A stretch of DNA of 64,000 nucleotides from Bacteroides fragilis (GCA_023664485.1 JAMPFK010000013.1:1-64000), one strand, 5' to 3'; numbered from the stretch's first letter, positions 34,758 through 43,794 are shown. Numbers and translations are program-made. Notes: generated by a model from the letters alone, not told the origin.

Positions 34758-36779
34758 ATGGAAGCAAAAAAGACAATTCTGATAGTAGACGATGATAGAA
34801 TGAACCTGGCGGCGGCGCAGACATTTCTGCTGGAGGAATATAAGGTCGTCGCCGTCAATTCCGGGAAACAGGCGCTTAAATATTTGATGAGGTTCAGGCC
34901 CGATTTGATTCTTCTGGATATTTTTATGCCGGAGATCGGCGGATTTGAAGTGATGGAGCAGCTGCAGGAGAACAGGGACTGGCGTACGATTCCGGTCATT
35001 TTCTTAACGGCGGACAGAAAGATGGAAACGGAGTCAAAATGTTTTCAGATGGGGGCCCATGATTTCATTACGAAGCCCTTTGAGCCGGGTATCATGCAAA
35101 ACCGTATCCGGCGCGCGATCGAGCTGGACGGATATCGGAAGGATCTGCAGCGCAGGCTGGAAGAGAAAACGAGAGAAGTGGAGCTCGTGACGATACAGGC
35201 CATCACGACGGTGGCCAATACGATCGATGCGAAGGACGATTATACGAAGGGCCATTCGAACCGGGTCGCTTATTATTCGGAAGCGCTGGCACGGAAGATA
35301 GGATGGCCGGAGGAAGAGGTGCAGAATATCCATTACATAGCGCTTCTGCACGATATCGGCAAGATCGGCGTGCCGGATGCGGTACTCAATAAGCCCTTCA
35401 GGCTGACCGATGTGGAGTTCGGGCTGATCAGGAATCATACGGTCATGGGCGCGGAAATCCTCAAAGATATCAAGACGTTCCCCAATGTCAGCGTGGGCGC
35501 AAAGTACCATCATGAGCGGTATGATGGAAAGGGTTATCCGAGCGGCCTGAAAGGCGATGAAATCCCGCTCGTCGCAAGGATTATCGGAATTGTGGACTCC
35601 TATGACGCGATGACGAGCAACCGCGTCTATCGGCGGCGGCTGCAGGACGAAATGGTAAAGCAGGAGCTTATCCGGGGAAAAGGCACACAGTTCGATCCTT
35701 ATCTGGTGGATCAGTTCATGGAGCTTTTAGAAGAAGGCAGCTTACAGCAGAATATTCCCGAAAAAGATATGGTCATGCCGATTTTTAACAGCGATAAGAT
35801 TCATGGCGGCGTGACGAGGGAAGAGGCAGGAATGGATTCGCGGCTGGATTATCTGACCGGACTGTTGAGCAGGGAAGAGGGGGAAAAGGAAATCGCCGAA
35901 AGCCTGCGGAGCGGAAGCGGCTGTATCATGATGATCGATCTGGACCAGTTCAGGGAAGTGAACGACAGATTCGGACATCTGGCGGGCGATGCCGTCCTGA
36001 AGGAGGTCGCGGGTCTTTTGAAAGAGGTTTCCCGGAAGAATATCATCTGCCGTATGGGCGGCGACGAGTTCCTCTGTTATGCCGAAGGCATTTCGAGGCG
36101 GGAAGAGGCGGAAGAGAAGGTCAAAATGATTTTGGCATCTTTTGAGAAGAGAAAGAGCGAGACCGGTATGCCGGAAAATGTTTTTCTTTCCATCGGCATC
36201 AGTCTTTTCGGGAAGGACGGCGGAAGCTTTGAGGAACTCGTGCGGAAGGCGGATAAAGCGCTGTATCATGTAAAACAGAGCAATGATAAAAAACGGCGGT
36301 ATTTTTTTTATCAGGGTACGAGTGTGGAAAAGACGCTGGAGCAGTCGAAAGCCGATCTGGACAGGCTGGTGGATATGGCGGAGAACGGACAGACTTATCA
36401 GGGCGTCTTTCAGACTGCCTGTGAGGAGTTCAGGCGGGTCTGTGATTTCGTTACGCGCCTTTCACAGCAGAATCATCAGGAAATGCAGCTGATTCTTTTT
36501 ACCTTATATTCTGCGGACGGCAGCGATATCAGGATCGGGCAGATGGAACGGGCCATGCAGTGCATGGAGCAGGCGATCATCAAATCCCTGCGCGGTGCGG
36601 ATGCCGGGACGAGGTACAGCAGTTTCCAGTTCCTGGTCATTCTGCCGGGGGCCGGGAGAAACGATATCCGTGCCGTAACGGAACGTATCGTGCAGAATTA
36701 TTTTAAATTATACGGCGACAGGGATATCACGTTATCCTATGATATCGCCGATCTCCATAAAACGAAAGAAAATACCTGA
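34758..36779 (+). CDS. response regulator with HD-GYP and GGDEF domains
   Basis: Probable c-di-GMP signalling protein, 673 aa. Order: REC domain (about 1-120) with phospho-acceptor Asp 54 in LLDIFMP; a linker helix; HD-GYP phosphodiesterase (about 150-340) with H198-D199 in LLHDIGKIG and HHERYDGKGYP; GGDEF cyclase domain (about 395-530) with RMGGDEF at 432-438; and a C-terminal ~130 residues that look like a decayed second GGDEF (R-ADAGTRYSSFQFLVILPG) lacking the signature. It therefore carries both synthesis and breakdown modules. No histidine kinase is adjacent. ATG 34758 gives the REC start; TTG 34752 is possible, and the frame is open back to 34656. Placement after sigE suggests, but does not prove, a role in the sporulation/motility decision. 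Confidence 0.88.
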   Translation: MEAKKTILIVDDDRMNLAAAQTFLLEEYKVVAVNSGKQALKYLMRFRPDLILLDIFMPEIGGFEVMEQLQENRDWRTIPVIFLTADRKMETESKCFQMGAHDFITKPFEPGIMQNRIRRAIELDGYRKDLQRRLEEKTREVELVTIQAITTVANTIDAKDDYTKGHSNRVAYYSEALARKIGWPEEEVQNIHYIALLHDIGKIGVPDAVLNKPFRLTDVEFGLIRNHTVMGAEILKDIKTFPNVSVGAKYHHERYDGKGYPSGLKGDEIPLVARIIGIVDSYDAMTSNRVYRRRLQDEMVKQELIRGKGTQFDPYLVDQFMELLEEGSLQQNIPEKDMVMPIFNSDKIHGGVTREEAGMDSRLDYLTGLLSREEGEKEIAESLRSGSGCIMMIDLDQFREVNDRFGHLAGDAVLKEVAGLLKEVSRKNIICRMGGDEFLCYAEGISRREEAEEKVKMILASFEKRKSETGMPENVFLSIGISLFGKDGGSFEELVRKADKALYHVKQSNDKKRRYFFYQGTSVEKTLEQSKADLDRLVDMAENGQTYQGVFQTACEEFRRVCDFVTRLSQQNHQEMQLILFTLYSADGSDIRIGQMERAMQCMEQAIIKSLRGADAGTRYSSFQFLVILPGAGRNDIRAVTERIVQNYFKLYGDRDITLSYDIADLHKTKENT

Positions 36780-36787
36780 CGGATGAA

Positions 36788-38916
36788 ATGATGAGTAAGA
36801 AAAGACAAGAAGAGATAAAGGATAACGGAAAAACAAAGGAGAAGCCGGAAGAGAAGGGCGGGAAATCCGGATGGCCGGGGTATGTCATAGCGGCAGCGGC
36901 CGTACTGTTGATAGAGATCTTTGTGTGGAATCATTCTTTCTGGCTGTCATTAGGGCATGAGCCGGCTGAAGTCGGGGAAGTGTATACACAGACAGGCGGG
37001 CTTTTGTCTTTTGACGAAGATTTCTGTCTGGAATCCGGTTCCTGTCTGGAAATCAGAGATATCGACCGGGAAATCAGGAATATCTATATCAATATTGAGA
37101 CGGATAAGGAAGCGCAGAGGGATACGCTGGAGATCTGTTTCCATATGATCGACGAGGGAAGGAAAAATTATTATGATGTTACACCCAGAATCATCTCTTC
37201 CCGGCTGTCCAGGCTCAATTATATTTCGATCTATCCTTATGGGAATCTGAAATCTTTAAGAATCGATTTTCCCGGTGAAGAGAATACGACGATTAAAGTA
37301 AAGGATATTGTGCTGAATCCGCATGTTCCGATGTTCTTTTCCATTGAGCGGGCGGCGCTGATGTATCTGCTCTGCTGCGTGGGAAGAGCGTTGTTTTTCC
37401 GGCCATATCGATCGTACCGTGAAAACGGATCCAGGAGACAGAGAAGAGCGGCGGCCGGGCTTTGCGCTGTATCGATGGCAGTCGTCTTTTCGCTGGCGGT
37501 GAAAGGCGACGATGCGGACGGAAGAATCACGATGGACAAATATACGAATCTGGCGCATGCCCTGGCACAGGGAATGGTTTCCATGGATATCGATGTGGAC
37601 GGGCGCCTGCTTGCGGCGGAAAATCCCTATGACCTAACCGAACGGGAGGAGCTGGACATCAAGGGCTATCAATGGGATTACGCGTATTATGAAGGAAAGA
37701 TCTATGTCTATTTTGGCGTGGCCCCTGTCATGCTTACCTATCTGCCTTATTATCTGCTGACCGGTAAGGACCTTCCTCATATTATTTCTTATCTGTTTTT
37801 TTTACTGCCAATGATTGCAGGTTCCTTTCTGCTGATGGACTCGCTGGTCAGAAAATATTGCGGCAGGCTGCCGGTAAAGCTGTATTATTTGTTTCTGGTC
37901 ACGTTTATGCTTGGAATTGGAACGCTTATTTTTGCAAAGCGCGTCTGTATTTATAATCTGGCGATCATGGCCGCCGTGTGCCTTACCGTGTGGGGGCTGT
38001 ATTTCTGGATAAGTTCGGCGAAGGAAACGGGACAGTGTTCGATCTGGAAGGTTTTCCTGGGCTCCGTATGTATGGCGCTTGTTGCAGGGTGCAGGCCGCA
38101 GCTTCTAATGGGAAGTTTTCTGGCATTTCCGATTTTCGGAGAAAGATTAAAACGGATGGCTGCGGATTCCGGAAGAAAAGAGGGATGGAAAACAGGGGGG
38201 GGTTATTGCTCTTTCTCGCGGCTTTCAGCGTCCCGTTCCTCGTGGCCGCGGTTTTCCTTATGCGGTATAATGCCGCGAGATTTGGAAATCCCTTTGATTT
38301 TGGCGCGAATTACAATTTGACGACAAATGATATGAGATACCGGGGAATCCATGCGGCGAGGATGTTTTCCGGGTTATGGTCGTTCCTGTTCAAACTTCCA
38401 TCGGTCGATATCGAGTTTCCTTTTTTGGGGACGACGAGGGTTTATACGGCTTATCAGGGGATTAACATACAGGAAGAGGGTATCGGCGGTATTTTTGCGA
38501 CGAACCTTATTTTGTGGCCATGTTTTCTGATGTATCGTTACAGGTCGAAGCTGCGGGAGAAACAAGGTCTGCTTTTTGCCGTGATAAGCGTCGTAAGCGG
38601 AATGGTCATCGCGTGTGCGGATGTGCAGATGTCCGGCGTCCTGACGAGATATATGGCTGATTTTGCGATCTTTTTCTATCTGGCGTCCTTTATGGTCATA
38701 TTTGCATTTATCGACGGGCGTTATAAAAAGCGGTCCGGGAGCCCCGGAGGATATTCCGAAGAGGGCTGGTGCAAAGGGATTGCGGGTCTATGCTGTATCA
38801 CGATTTTATATTGCTTTATGACGGTTCTTTCCTTGTATGTAACCGGAGATTATGACGATTACCAGACGGTATGGTACTATCATCTGAAAGAGATTTTCGA
38901 TGTGTTCGGCGTTTAG
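36788..38916 (+). pseudogene. large GT-C-like membrane protein, frame interrupted at a G8 tract
   Basis: The first frame (ATG 36788, or ATG 36791) encodes a basic N-terminus, one TM helix, an extracytoplasmic beta-rich domain, then several TM helices with a WDYAYYEGKIYVYFGVAPV motif common in polytopic glycosyltransferase-like proteins. At eight G residues (38195-38202) it passes into a wrong frame and stops at 38320. The correct continuation (LLLFLAAFSVPFLVAAVF...) is open in the other frame to 38916. One extra G would join them into a protein of about 709 aa. This can be a true frameshift mutation, a phase-variable tract or a sequencing error. The substrate is unknown. It is 8 bp after the REC/HD-GYP/GGDEF gene, so probably co-transcribed. 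Confidence 0.8.
38195..38202 (+). repeat. G8 homopolymer at the frame break
   Basis: Eight consecutive G lie exactly where the two halves of the membrane protein change frame. G9 (or G6) restores an uninterrupted gene. Homopolymers of this length are prone to slippage. Confidence 0.85.
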
Positions 38917-38931
38917 ACAGGAAAAACTCTG

Positions 38932-38961
38932 ATAGCGAGACAGTCCGGATTGTCTCGCTAT
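38932..38961. terminator. bidirectional terminator between converging genes
   Basis: ATAGCGAGACA-GTCCGGAT-TGTCTCGCTAT is an 11-bp perfect palindrome placed between the + strand membrane gene and - strand sigG. T runs are modest on both sides, so efficiency is uncertain. Confidence 0.65.
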
Positions 38962-38974
38962 TTGGGCGCTCTTT

Positions 38975-39754
38975 TCAGGCGGTTAAGTAGTTCCGCATCG
39001 TTTTCAGCGCGTTTTTTTCCAGACGGGAGACCTGTGCCTGGGAGATGCCGATTCTTTCCGCGACTTCCATCTGCGTTTTTCCCTCGAAAAAGCGCAGGGT
39101 GATGATTTCATATTCCCGTTCAGAAAGTTTTTTCATGGCTTCGCTCAGGGAAATATGTTCTACCCATACCTCTTCCTTATTTTTCTTGTCACTGATCTGG
39201 TCCATCACATAGAGCGTGTCGCCGCCATCCGTATATATGGGCTCGTACAGGCTCATGGGGCTTTGAATGGCGTCTAACGCGTAGACGATATCTTCCTGTG
39301 AAATGCCGATCTCCGCTGCGATTTCGTTCATGGTAGGTTCCTGTGCGTTTTTTCTCGTCAGGTTTTCCTTCGCATAGATTGCTTTGTAGGCGGTGTCCTT
39401 TAACGAGCGCGAAACGCGGATGCTGTTGGAGTCGCGCAGATAGCGCCGGATTTCGCCGATGATCATCGGTACGGCATAAGTCGAGAATTTGACGTTCAGG
39501 CTGCTGTCGAAATTGTCGATCGCTTTGATCAGGCCGATACAGCCGATTTGAAAAAGATCGTCCACGTTTTCATTGCTGGAATGGAAGCGTTTGATCACGC
39601 TCAGAACGAGCCGCAGATTGCCTTTGATATATTCTTTTCGCGCATCGTCGTCGCCGTCCCCGATTTTCTTAAAAAGTTCCTCCTTTTCCGCATTTTTCAA
39701 CAATGGAAGTTTGGCCGTATTTACGCCGCAGATCTCAACTTTTCCCTGAACCAT
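38975..39754 (-). CDS. sigG: late forespore sigma factor G
   Basis: RNA polymerase sigma factor for late forespore genes. 259 aa. The N-terminus MVQGKVEICGVNTAKLPLL is nearly diagnostic: it carries the KVEICGV-T-KLP segment linked in Bacillus to control by SpoIIAB/CsfB. Region 2 (NVDDLFQIGCIGLIKAIDNFDSSLNVKFSTYAVPMIIGEIRRYLRD) and the region 4 HTH (MEVAERIGISQAQVSRLEK) are intact. In most Clostridia sigG follows sigE directly; here two genes intervene and sigG is inverted. Its promoter is described separately. Confidence 0.96.
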   Translation of the reverse strand: MVQGKVEICGVNTAKLPLLKNAEKEELFKKIGDGDDDARKEYIKGNLRLVLSVIKRFHSSNENVDDLFQIGCIGLIKAIDNFDSSLNVKFSTYAVPMIIGEIRRYLRDSNSIRVSRSLKDTAYKAIYAKENLTRKNAQEPTMNEIAAEIGISQEDIVYALDAIQSPMSLYEPIYTDGGDTLYVMDQISDKKNKEEVWVEHISLSEAMKKLSEREYEIITLRFFEGKTQMEVAERIGISQAQVSRLEKNALKTMRNYLTA

Positions 39755-39789
39755 AATATCGTTTTGCCCCTTTCATCATTCTTTCTAAA

Positions 39790-39819
39790 AAGGATGTGCG
39801 AAAGAGCGGGAATTATTCA
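39790..39819 (-). promoter_or_regulatory. sigma-G/F-type promoter of sigG
   Basis: On the - strand, TGAATA (complement of 39814-39819), a 17-bp spacer and CATCCTT (complement of 39790-39796) closely match the Bacillus sigma-G pattern TGMATA-N17/18-CATNMTA. It lies about 36 bp before the sigG start codon. Autoregulation of sigG from such a promoter is established in Bacillus. Confidence 0.7.
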
Positions 39820-39835
39820 TGAATCCAAAAAATGT

Positions 39836-39864
39836 TTTACAAAGGGCGTTATTTCTGGTACATT
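39836..39864 (+). promoter_or_regulatory. divergent sigma-A-like promoter of the zinc-ribbon gene
   Basis: TTTACA (39836-39841), 17-bp spacer, TACATT (39859-39864), 60 bp before the start codon. It diverges from the sigG promoter within a 169-bp region. Confidence 0.5.
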
Positions 39865-39923
39865 ATTCATATATTTTATTTACAGGATTTTTCTGATAAA
39901 AGTAACAAAAGAGGTGGCATACC

Positions 39924-40997
39924 ATGAAGTGTAAAAAGTGTGGAGCAAATCTGCTGGATACGGATAAATTCTGTAACCAGTGCGGCTGGAAAGTCGTAAG
40001 AAAGATCAAGTGCCCGGAATGCGGCGCGGCCCTGCGGGAGGGAGTGAAATTCTGTCCGGAATGCGGCAGTATGGTCGGCGGAGCGCCGGACGGCGATACG
40101 AAGGTCTATAGAAAAGAAGAGGCGGAAGAGATTCCGATCGACGATATGGAGAAGAATATATTGTCGGAAACGGAGCGGGAGATGAAAAACAGCAAAAAGG
40201 CTTCTAAAGAGGAGGACGGCCGCGAAGCCCCAGGGCAGACGGCTTCCAGACCTGCGCCCCCTTCCCGGCAGCGCCAGAGAAACCCCGCGTCTTCTCCGGA
40301 ACATGAGCAGCGGGGGAGCAGAAAAACTTCCCAATCGCCGGAATATGGAGAAGAGCGGATGAGAAAATCTCCCCAGGCGCTGGAATATGAGGCGGAAAGA
40401 AGGAGAAAAGCTCATCAGGCGGAATATGAGGAAGAAAGACGGCGAAAATCCGTCCCGGCGCCGGAAACGGCGAAAAAGAGAAGGCCGGAGCCTGTCAGGG
40501 AACGGTATTATGAAGAGTGGGAGGATGACGACGAAGACGACGATGATGACGAGGACGATCACAGCATTATGGCGATCGTTTCGGTCGTTATGATTTTCCT
40601 GATCATTGCGGTGGCGGCTGTGCTGATCTTTACGATGGTCAAAAAGCAGGGCGGAGGAGACGAGGAGCGGCAGACGACGCAGGAAGAGGACGGAGAGGGA
40701 GAAGAAGGCGAAGGAGACGGCCCGGAAGAGGGAGACGGTCTGGAACCCGCGGAGAATCCGGAAGGGGAGATCGACGTTTCCGTGACGGAACAGCAGCCTG
40801 CGGGCAGCCTGACTATCGTTTCCAACGTCAATGTGAGGGATAATCCGTCTACGCAGGGAACCAATGTCATCAAAGTGGCTAAGGAAGGGGAAATCTACGA
40901 GTACGTTTCGGTAGAGCCGGGCGGCGACTGGTACGACATCATTCTTGAGGACGGCAGCATAGGCTATGTCTTTAAAGACTATGTGCAGGTGAATTAG
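39924..40997 (+). CDS. double zinc-ribbon membrane protein with C-terminal SH3 domain
   Basis: 357 aa, function unknown. Two zinc ribbons open the protein (CKKCG...CNQCG and CPECG...CPECG, residues 3-50). A long charged Lys/Arg/Glu region (about 60-195) contains repeats related to YEEERRRKS, then an acidic patch ends just before the TM helix (about 216-239). Outside the membrane an acidic Gly/Glu linker leads to a bacterial SH3 domain (about 290-357, NVNVRDNPSTQGTNVI...GYVFKDYV). The layout suggests a bitopic protein with a cytoplasmic metal-binding head and a wall-binding tail, perhaps linking wall state to the cytoplasm. ATG 39924 follows AGAGGTGG. Confidence 0.7.
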   Translation: MKCKKCGANLLDTDKFCNQCGWKVVRKIKCPECGAALREGVKFCPECGSMVGGAPDGDTKVYRKEEAEEIPIDDMEKNILSETEREMKNSKKASKEEDGREAPGQTASRPAPPSRQRQRNPASSPEHEQRGSRKTSQSPEYGEERMRKSPQALEYEAERRRKAHQAEYEEERRRKSVPAPETAKKRRPEPVRERYYEEWEDDDEDDDDDEDDHSIMAIVSVVMIFLIIAVAAVLIFTMVKKQGGGDEERQTTQEEDGEGEEGEGDGPEEGDGLEPAENPEGEIDVSVTEQQPAGSLTIVSNVNVRDNPSTQGTNVIKVAKEGEIYEYVSVEPGGDWYDIILEDGSIGYVFKDYVQVN

Positions 40998-41062
40998 AGG
41001 GAACAGGAACCGTTTCCGCATTTTTGCATTTAATAATAAAAAGGGCAGAGTGTCGGATTCAT

Positions 41063-41302
41063 ATGCTGTTTTCGGAATTTAAGAAAAAAGAAGTTATCAA
41101 TTTGAAGAATTGTCAGAAGCTTGGCAGGGTGGCGGATTTTGAGTTTGACGAATGCACGGGTCAGATTTATAAGCTGATCGTGCCGGGCAATAATAAATTG
41201 TATGGATTATTCTGCAGCGATCCGGATTATGTGATCTGTTATAAGGATATCAAGCAGATCGGACCGGATATTATTATCGTCGATATCTGCAAAAAGGGAT
41301 GA
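41063..41302 (+). CDS. YlmC/YmxH-family PRC-barrel-like protein
   Basis: 79 aa. MLFSEFKKKEVINLKNCQKLGRVADFEFDECTGQIYKLIVPG matches the pattern of YlmC/YmxH, small beta-barrel proteins found in spore formers, often near sporulation genes. A biochemical role is not established. ATG 41063 begins the family N-terminus, though its ribosome site is weak (GGGCAGAG, about 12 bp upstream); TTG 41024 is in frame but unlikely. A terminator follows. Confidence 0.75.
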   Translation: MLFSEFKKKEVINLKNCQKLGRVADFEFDECTGQIYKLIVPGNNKLYGLFCSDPDYVICYKDIKQIGPDIIIVDICKKG

Positions 41303-41340
41303 GCATTGTCCCGGCGGCCTGCGGTATCGTGCTTTCATAG

Positions 41341-41386
41341 AGGGTGTAAAGTCCGCCGGGGGCGGAAGGGCTTTACGCCTTTTTCT
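41341..41386 (+). terminator. terminator after the YlmC-like gene
   Basis: GGTGTAAAG and CTTTACGCC pair around an inner TCCGCC/GGCGGA stem, followed by TTTTTC. Confidence 0.85.
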
Positions 41387-41407
41387 GTTTTCCGTATCTG
41401 CGTCCGA

Positions 41408-41436
41408 TTGCATCTCTTTCTGAAAAGTGGTATGAT
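41408..41436 (+). promoter_or_regulatory. promoter of the GntR-family regulator
   Basis: TTGCAT (41408-41413), 17-bp spacer, TATGAT (41431-41436). A TTATGTATAG sequence right after the -10 resembles half of the palindrome near the permease promoter, hinting at autoregulation. Confidence 0.65.
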
Positions 41437-41461
41437 GTCTTATGTATAGAAAGGAGCGCCT

Positions 41462-42193
41462 ATGTATCAGATAGAGAAAATGAATCAAAAGCTGCTCGCT
41501 CCGCAGGTAGAAGAGGAGCTGATGAATTACATTCTGCATGAACCGGTCGGCATCGGGGAAAAAATTCCCAACGAATATGAGCTTGCCAGCCGCTTTGGCG
41601 TGGGAAGGAGCACGATCCGCGAGGCGGTCAGGAGCCTGGCAACGAAGGGTATTCTGGAGGTGCGCAGGGGTTCCGGCACCTATGTTGTCAGTACGAGCAG
41701 CATGGAAAGCGATCCGCTGGGGCTGGAAAAATTTACGGACAAGTACAAGCTGGGGCTGGAGCTTTTTGAAGTGCGGCTGATGCTGGAGCCGGAGATCGCG
41801 GCGCTCGCCAGCGTATATGCGACGCCGGAAGAAAAAGAGGAGCTGAAGCGTCTCTGCGACGAAACGGAGCGGCTGTATCTGTCAGGCAAAAATCATACGG
41901 AAATGGATGTGGCGTTCCATACCTGTATCGCCCGCTGCAGCAGGAATCGTGTGGTCGAGCAGCTTCTGCCGATCATTCAGACGGCTATTGTGACCTTCGT
42001 GAACCTGACGCACCGCAGGCTGATGGAAGAGACGATCGAGACGCACAGGGCCATTCTGGAGGCGATCACAAAGGGTGATTCCGTGGGAGCCAGATGCGCG
42101 ATGATCATGCATTTAACCTATAACCGTCAGATGCTGATCAGGATGAAAGAAGGACTGCCGGTGCAGGAGAAGCAAGGGAGGTCTGACGAATAG
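41462..42193 (+). CDS. FadR-subfamily GntR transcriptional regulator
   Basis: 243 aa. The N-terminal winged HTH (ELASRFGVGRSTIREAVRSLATKGILEVRRGSGTYV, about 38-75) is followed by an all-helical FCD effector domain with metal-ligand candidates (HTEMDVAFHTCIARCS; TIETHRAILEAI). FadR-type FCD regulators commonly respond to sugar acids or other carboxylates, which suits the permease and dehydratase downstream. ATG 41462 follows AAAGGAG. The protein probably represses the permease operon through the palindromes described below, but this is inferred. Confidence 0.88.
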   Translation: MYQIEKMNQKLLAPQVEEELMNYILHEPVGIGEKIPNEYELASRFGVGRSTIREAVRSLATKGILEVRRGSGTYVVSTSSMESDPLGLEKFTDKYKLGLELFEVRLMLEPEIAALASVYATPEEKEELKRLCDETERLYLSGKNHTEMDVAFHTCIARCSRNRVVEQLLPIIQTAIVTFVNLTHRRLMEETIETHRAILEAITKGDSVGARCAMIMHLTYNRQMLIRMKEGLPVQEKQGRSDE

Positions 42194-42313
42194 GCGGAAA
42201 AGGAGGGGGATTTGCCGGTATAAGAGGGAAATATGGTAAAACTGCATAAAAAAAGAGGCCGAAACATACAATATCGCAGGATAATTTTGGACATATCAGA
42301 GAAAAAAGAGAAA

Positions 42314-42328
42314 ATACATCATATGTAT
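42314..42328. promoter_or_regulatory. operator-like palindrome overlapping the -35
   Basis: ATACAT-CAT-ATGTAT has perfect 6-bp half-sites around a 3-bp centre. Its last base is the first base of the -35 box of the permease promoter. Its size and symmetry fit a GntR/FadR-family operator. Confidence 0.6.
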
Positions 42329-42356
42329 TGAATCAAAAATACCAAAATAGTATAAT
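42328..42356 (+). promoter_or_regulatory. promoter of the permease-dehydratase operon
   Basis: TTGAAT (42328-42333), 17-bp spacer, TATAAT (42351-42356). The start is expected near 42363. Confidence 0.78.
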
Positions 42357-42374
42357 AAATGCAACATACATCAG

Positions 42375-42388
42375 ACGTCATATGACGT
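42375..42388. promoter_or_regulatory. second palindrome downstream of the transcription start
   Basis: ACGTCATATGACGT is a perfect 14-bp palindrome about 12 bp after the predicted start. It could act as a roadblock operator. Its core differs from the first palindrome although both contain CATATG-like centres. Confidence 0.6.
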
Positions 42389-42417
42389 AAATAAAAATGT
42401 TGAAGGAGGATACGATT

Positions 42418-43773
42418 ATGGGAGATGTAGCAACTCTCAACTCTACAAGACTTATCATTGCGGCATTGATAGGGCTTGCGCTGCTTTTACTGCTGATCAT
42501 CAAATTCAAAATCCATGCCATGCTTTCGATCCTGATCGGAGCGGTCGTGATCGGGCTGATAGCGGGGATGCCATTTGCGGACATCGTAACGGCGGTAGAC
42601 GACGGAATCGGCAATACCTTAAAGGGAATTGCTCTTCTGGTAGGATTAGGATCCATGTTCGGCGCTATTCTGGAAGCGTCCGGAGGCGCGCAGACGCTGG
42701 CGGTCACGATGGTCAAAAAATTCGGCGACCAGAAAGCGGCGTGGGCGCTCGGTATCACGGGTCTTGTCATCGCGATGCCGGTGTTCTTTGACGCGGGGCT
42801 CATCATTCTGATCCCGCTGGCTTTTTCCCTCGCCAAAAGAACGAAGCGTTCTTCTTTGTTTTATGCGATTCCGCTGCTCGCGGGCCTTGCGGTAGGGCAT
42901 GCGTTCATTCCGCCGACCCCCGGCCCGGTGCTGGTGGCGACGATGTTGAATGTGGATCTCGGCTGGGTCATCCTGGTCGGTATATTCTGCGGTATCTGCG
43001 CAATGATCGTAGCGGGCCCCATATGGGGTTCCATCTGCGGAAAGAAATATGATGTTCCGGTGCCGGAACATGTGGCGAATCAGGAGGACTTTGACGAATC
43101 CAAACTTCCGGGCTTCGGAACGGTAGTCGGCATTATCCTGATCCCGCTCATTCTCATCGTTCTGAAATCCATGGCGGGCGTGATTCCCTTACTTTCCGGT
43201 GTGGAACCGGTATTGAGCTTCTTAGGCCAGCCTTTCATGGCGCTGCTCATCGCGACGCTGGCAGCGATGTTCCTTTTGGGGACCAGACACGGATATACGC
43301 TGCCGGAGCTGGAAAAAATCATGACAAAATCCCTTGAGCCGACAGGACTGATTCTTCTGGTAACGGCCTGCGGCGGCGTGCTGCGCTATATGCTCCAGTA
43401 TTCGGGACTCGGCGACGTGATCGGCAATGGGGTGGCTTCCGCGAACCTTCCTCTGGTATTGGTAGCCTTCCTTGTTGCGGCATTAGTCAGGATCTGTGTA
43501 GGCTCTTCAACGGTGGCGATGACGATGGCGGCCGGAATCATTGCGGCTATGCCGGGTATCTCGGAGCTTTCCCCGATGTATCTGGCCTGCGTAACGGCGT
43601 CGGTAGCGGGCGGTGCGACGGTGTGCTCCCATTTTAACGATTCCGGTTTCTGGCTCGTAAAATCGCTGGTAGGGCTGGATGAAAAGACGACTCTGAAAAC
43701 ATGGACTATCATGGAAACGCTGGTCGGCGGCGTCGGATTCCTGGTAGCGCTCATCATATCGTTTTTTGTTTAG
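42418..43773 (+). CDS. GntP-family gluconate/sugar-acid permease
   Basis: Polytopic proton symporter for gluconate or related aldonates, 451 aa with 12-14 hydrophobic segments. Typical pieces are GLGSMFGAILEASGGAQTLA, AMPVFFDAGLIILIPLAFSLAK and the conserved HAFIPPTPGPV loop. ATG 42418 follows GAAGGAGG; the ATG at 42397 would place the ribosome site inside the gene. It is cotranscribed with the dehydratase 21 bp downstream. Confidence 0.92.
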   Translation: MGDVATLNSTRLIIAALIGLALLLLLIIKFKIHAMLSILIGAVVIGLIAGMPFADIVTAVDDGIGNTLKGIALLVGLGSMFGAILEASGGAQTLAVTMVKKFGDQKAAWALGITGLVIAMPVFFDAGLIILIPLAFSLAKRTKRSSLFYAIPLLAGLAVGHAFIPPTPGPVLVATMLNVDLGWVILVGIFCGICAMIVAGPIWGSICGKKYDVPVPEHVANQEDFDESKLPGFGTVVGIILIPLILIVLKSMAGVIPLLSGVEPVLSFLGQPFMALLIATLAAMFLLGTRHGYTLPELEKIMTKSLEPTGLILLVTACGGVLRYMLQYSGLGDVIGNGVASANLPLVLVAFLVAALVRICVGSSTVAMTMAAGIIAAMPGISELSPMYLACVTASVAGGATVCSHFNDSGFWLVKSLVGLDEKTTLKTWTIMETLVGGVGFLVALIISFFV

Positions 43774-43794
43774 GATAAAAGGAGGAAAGATATT

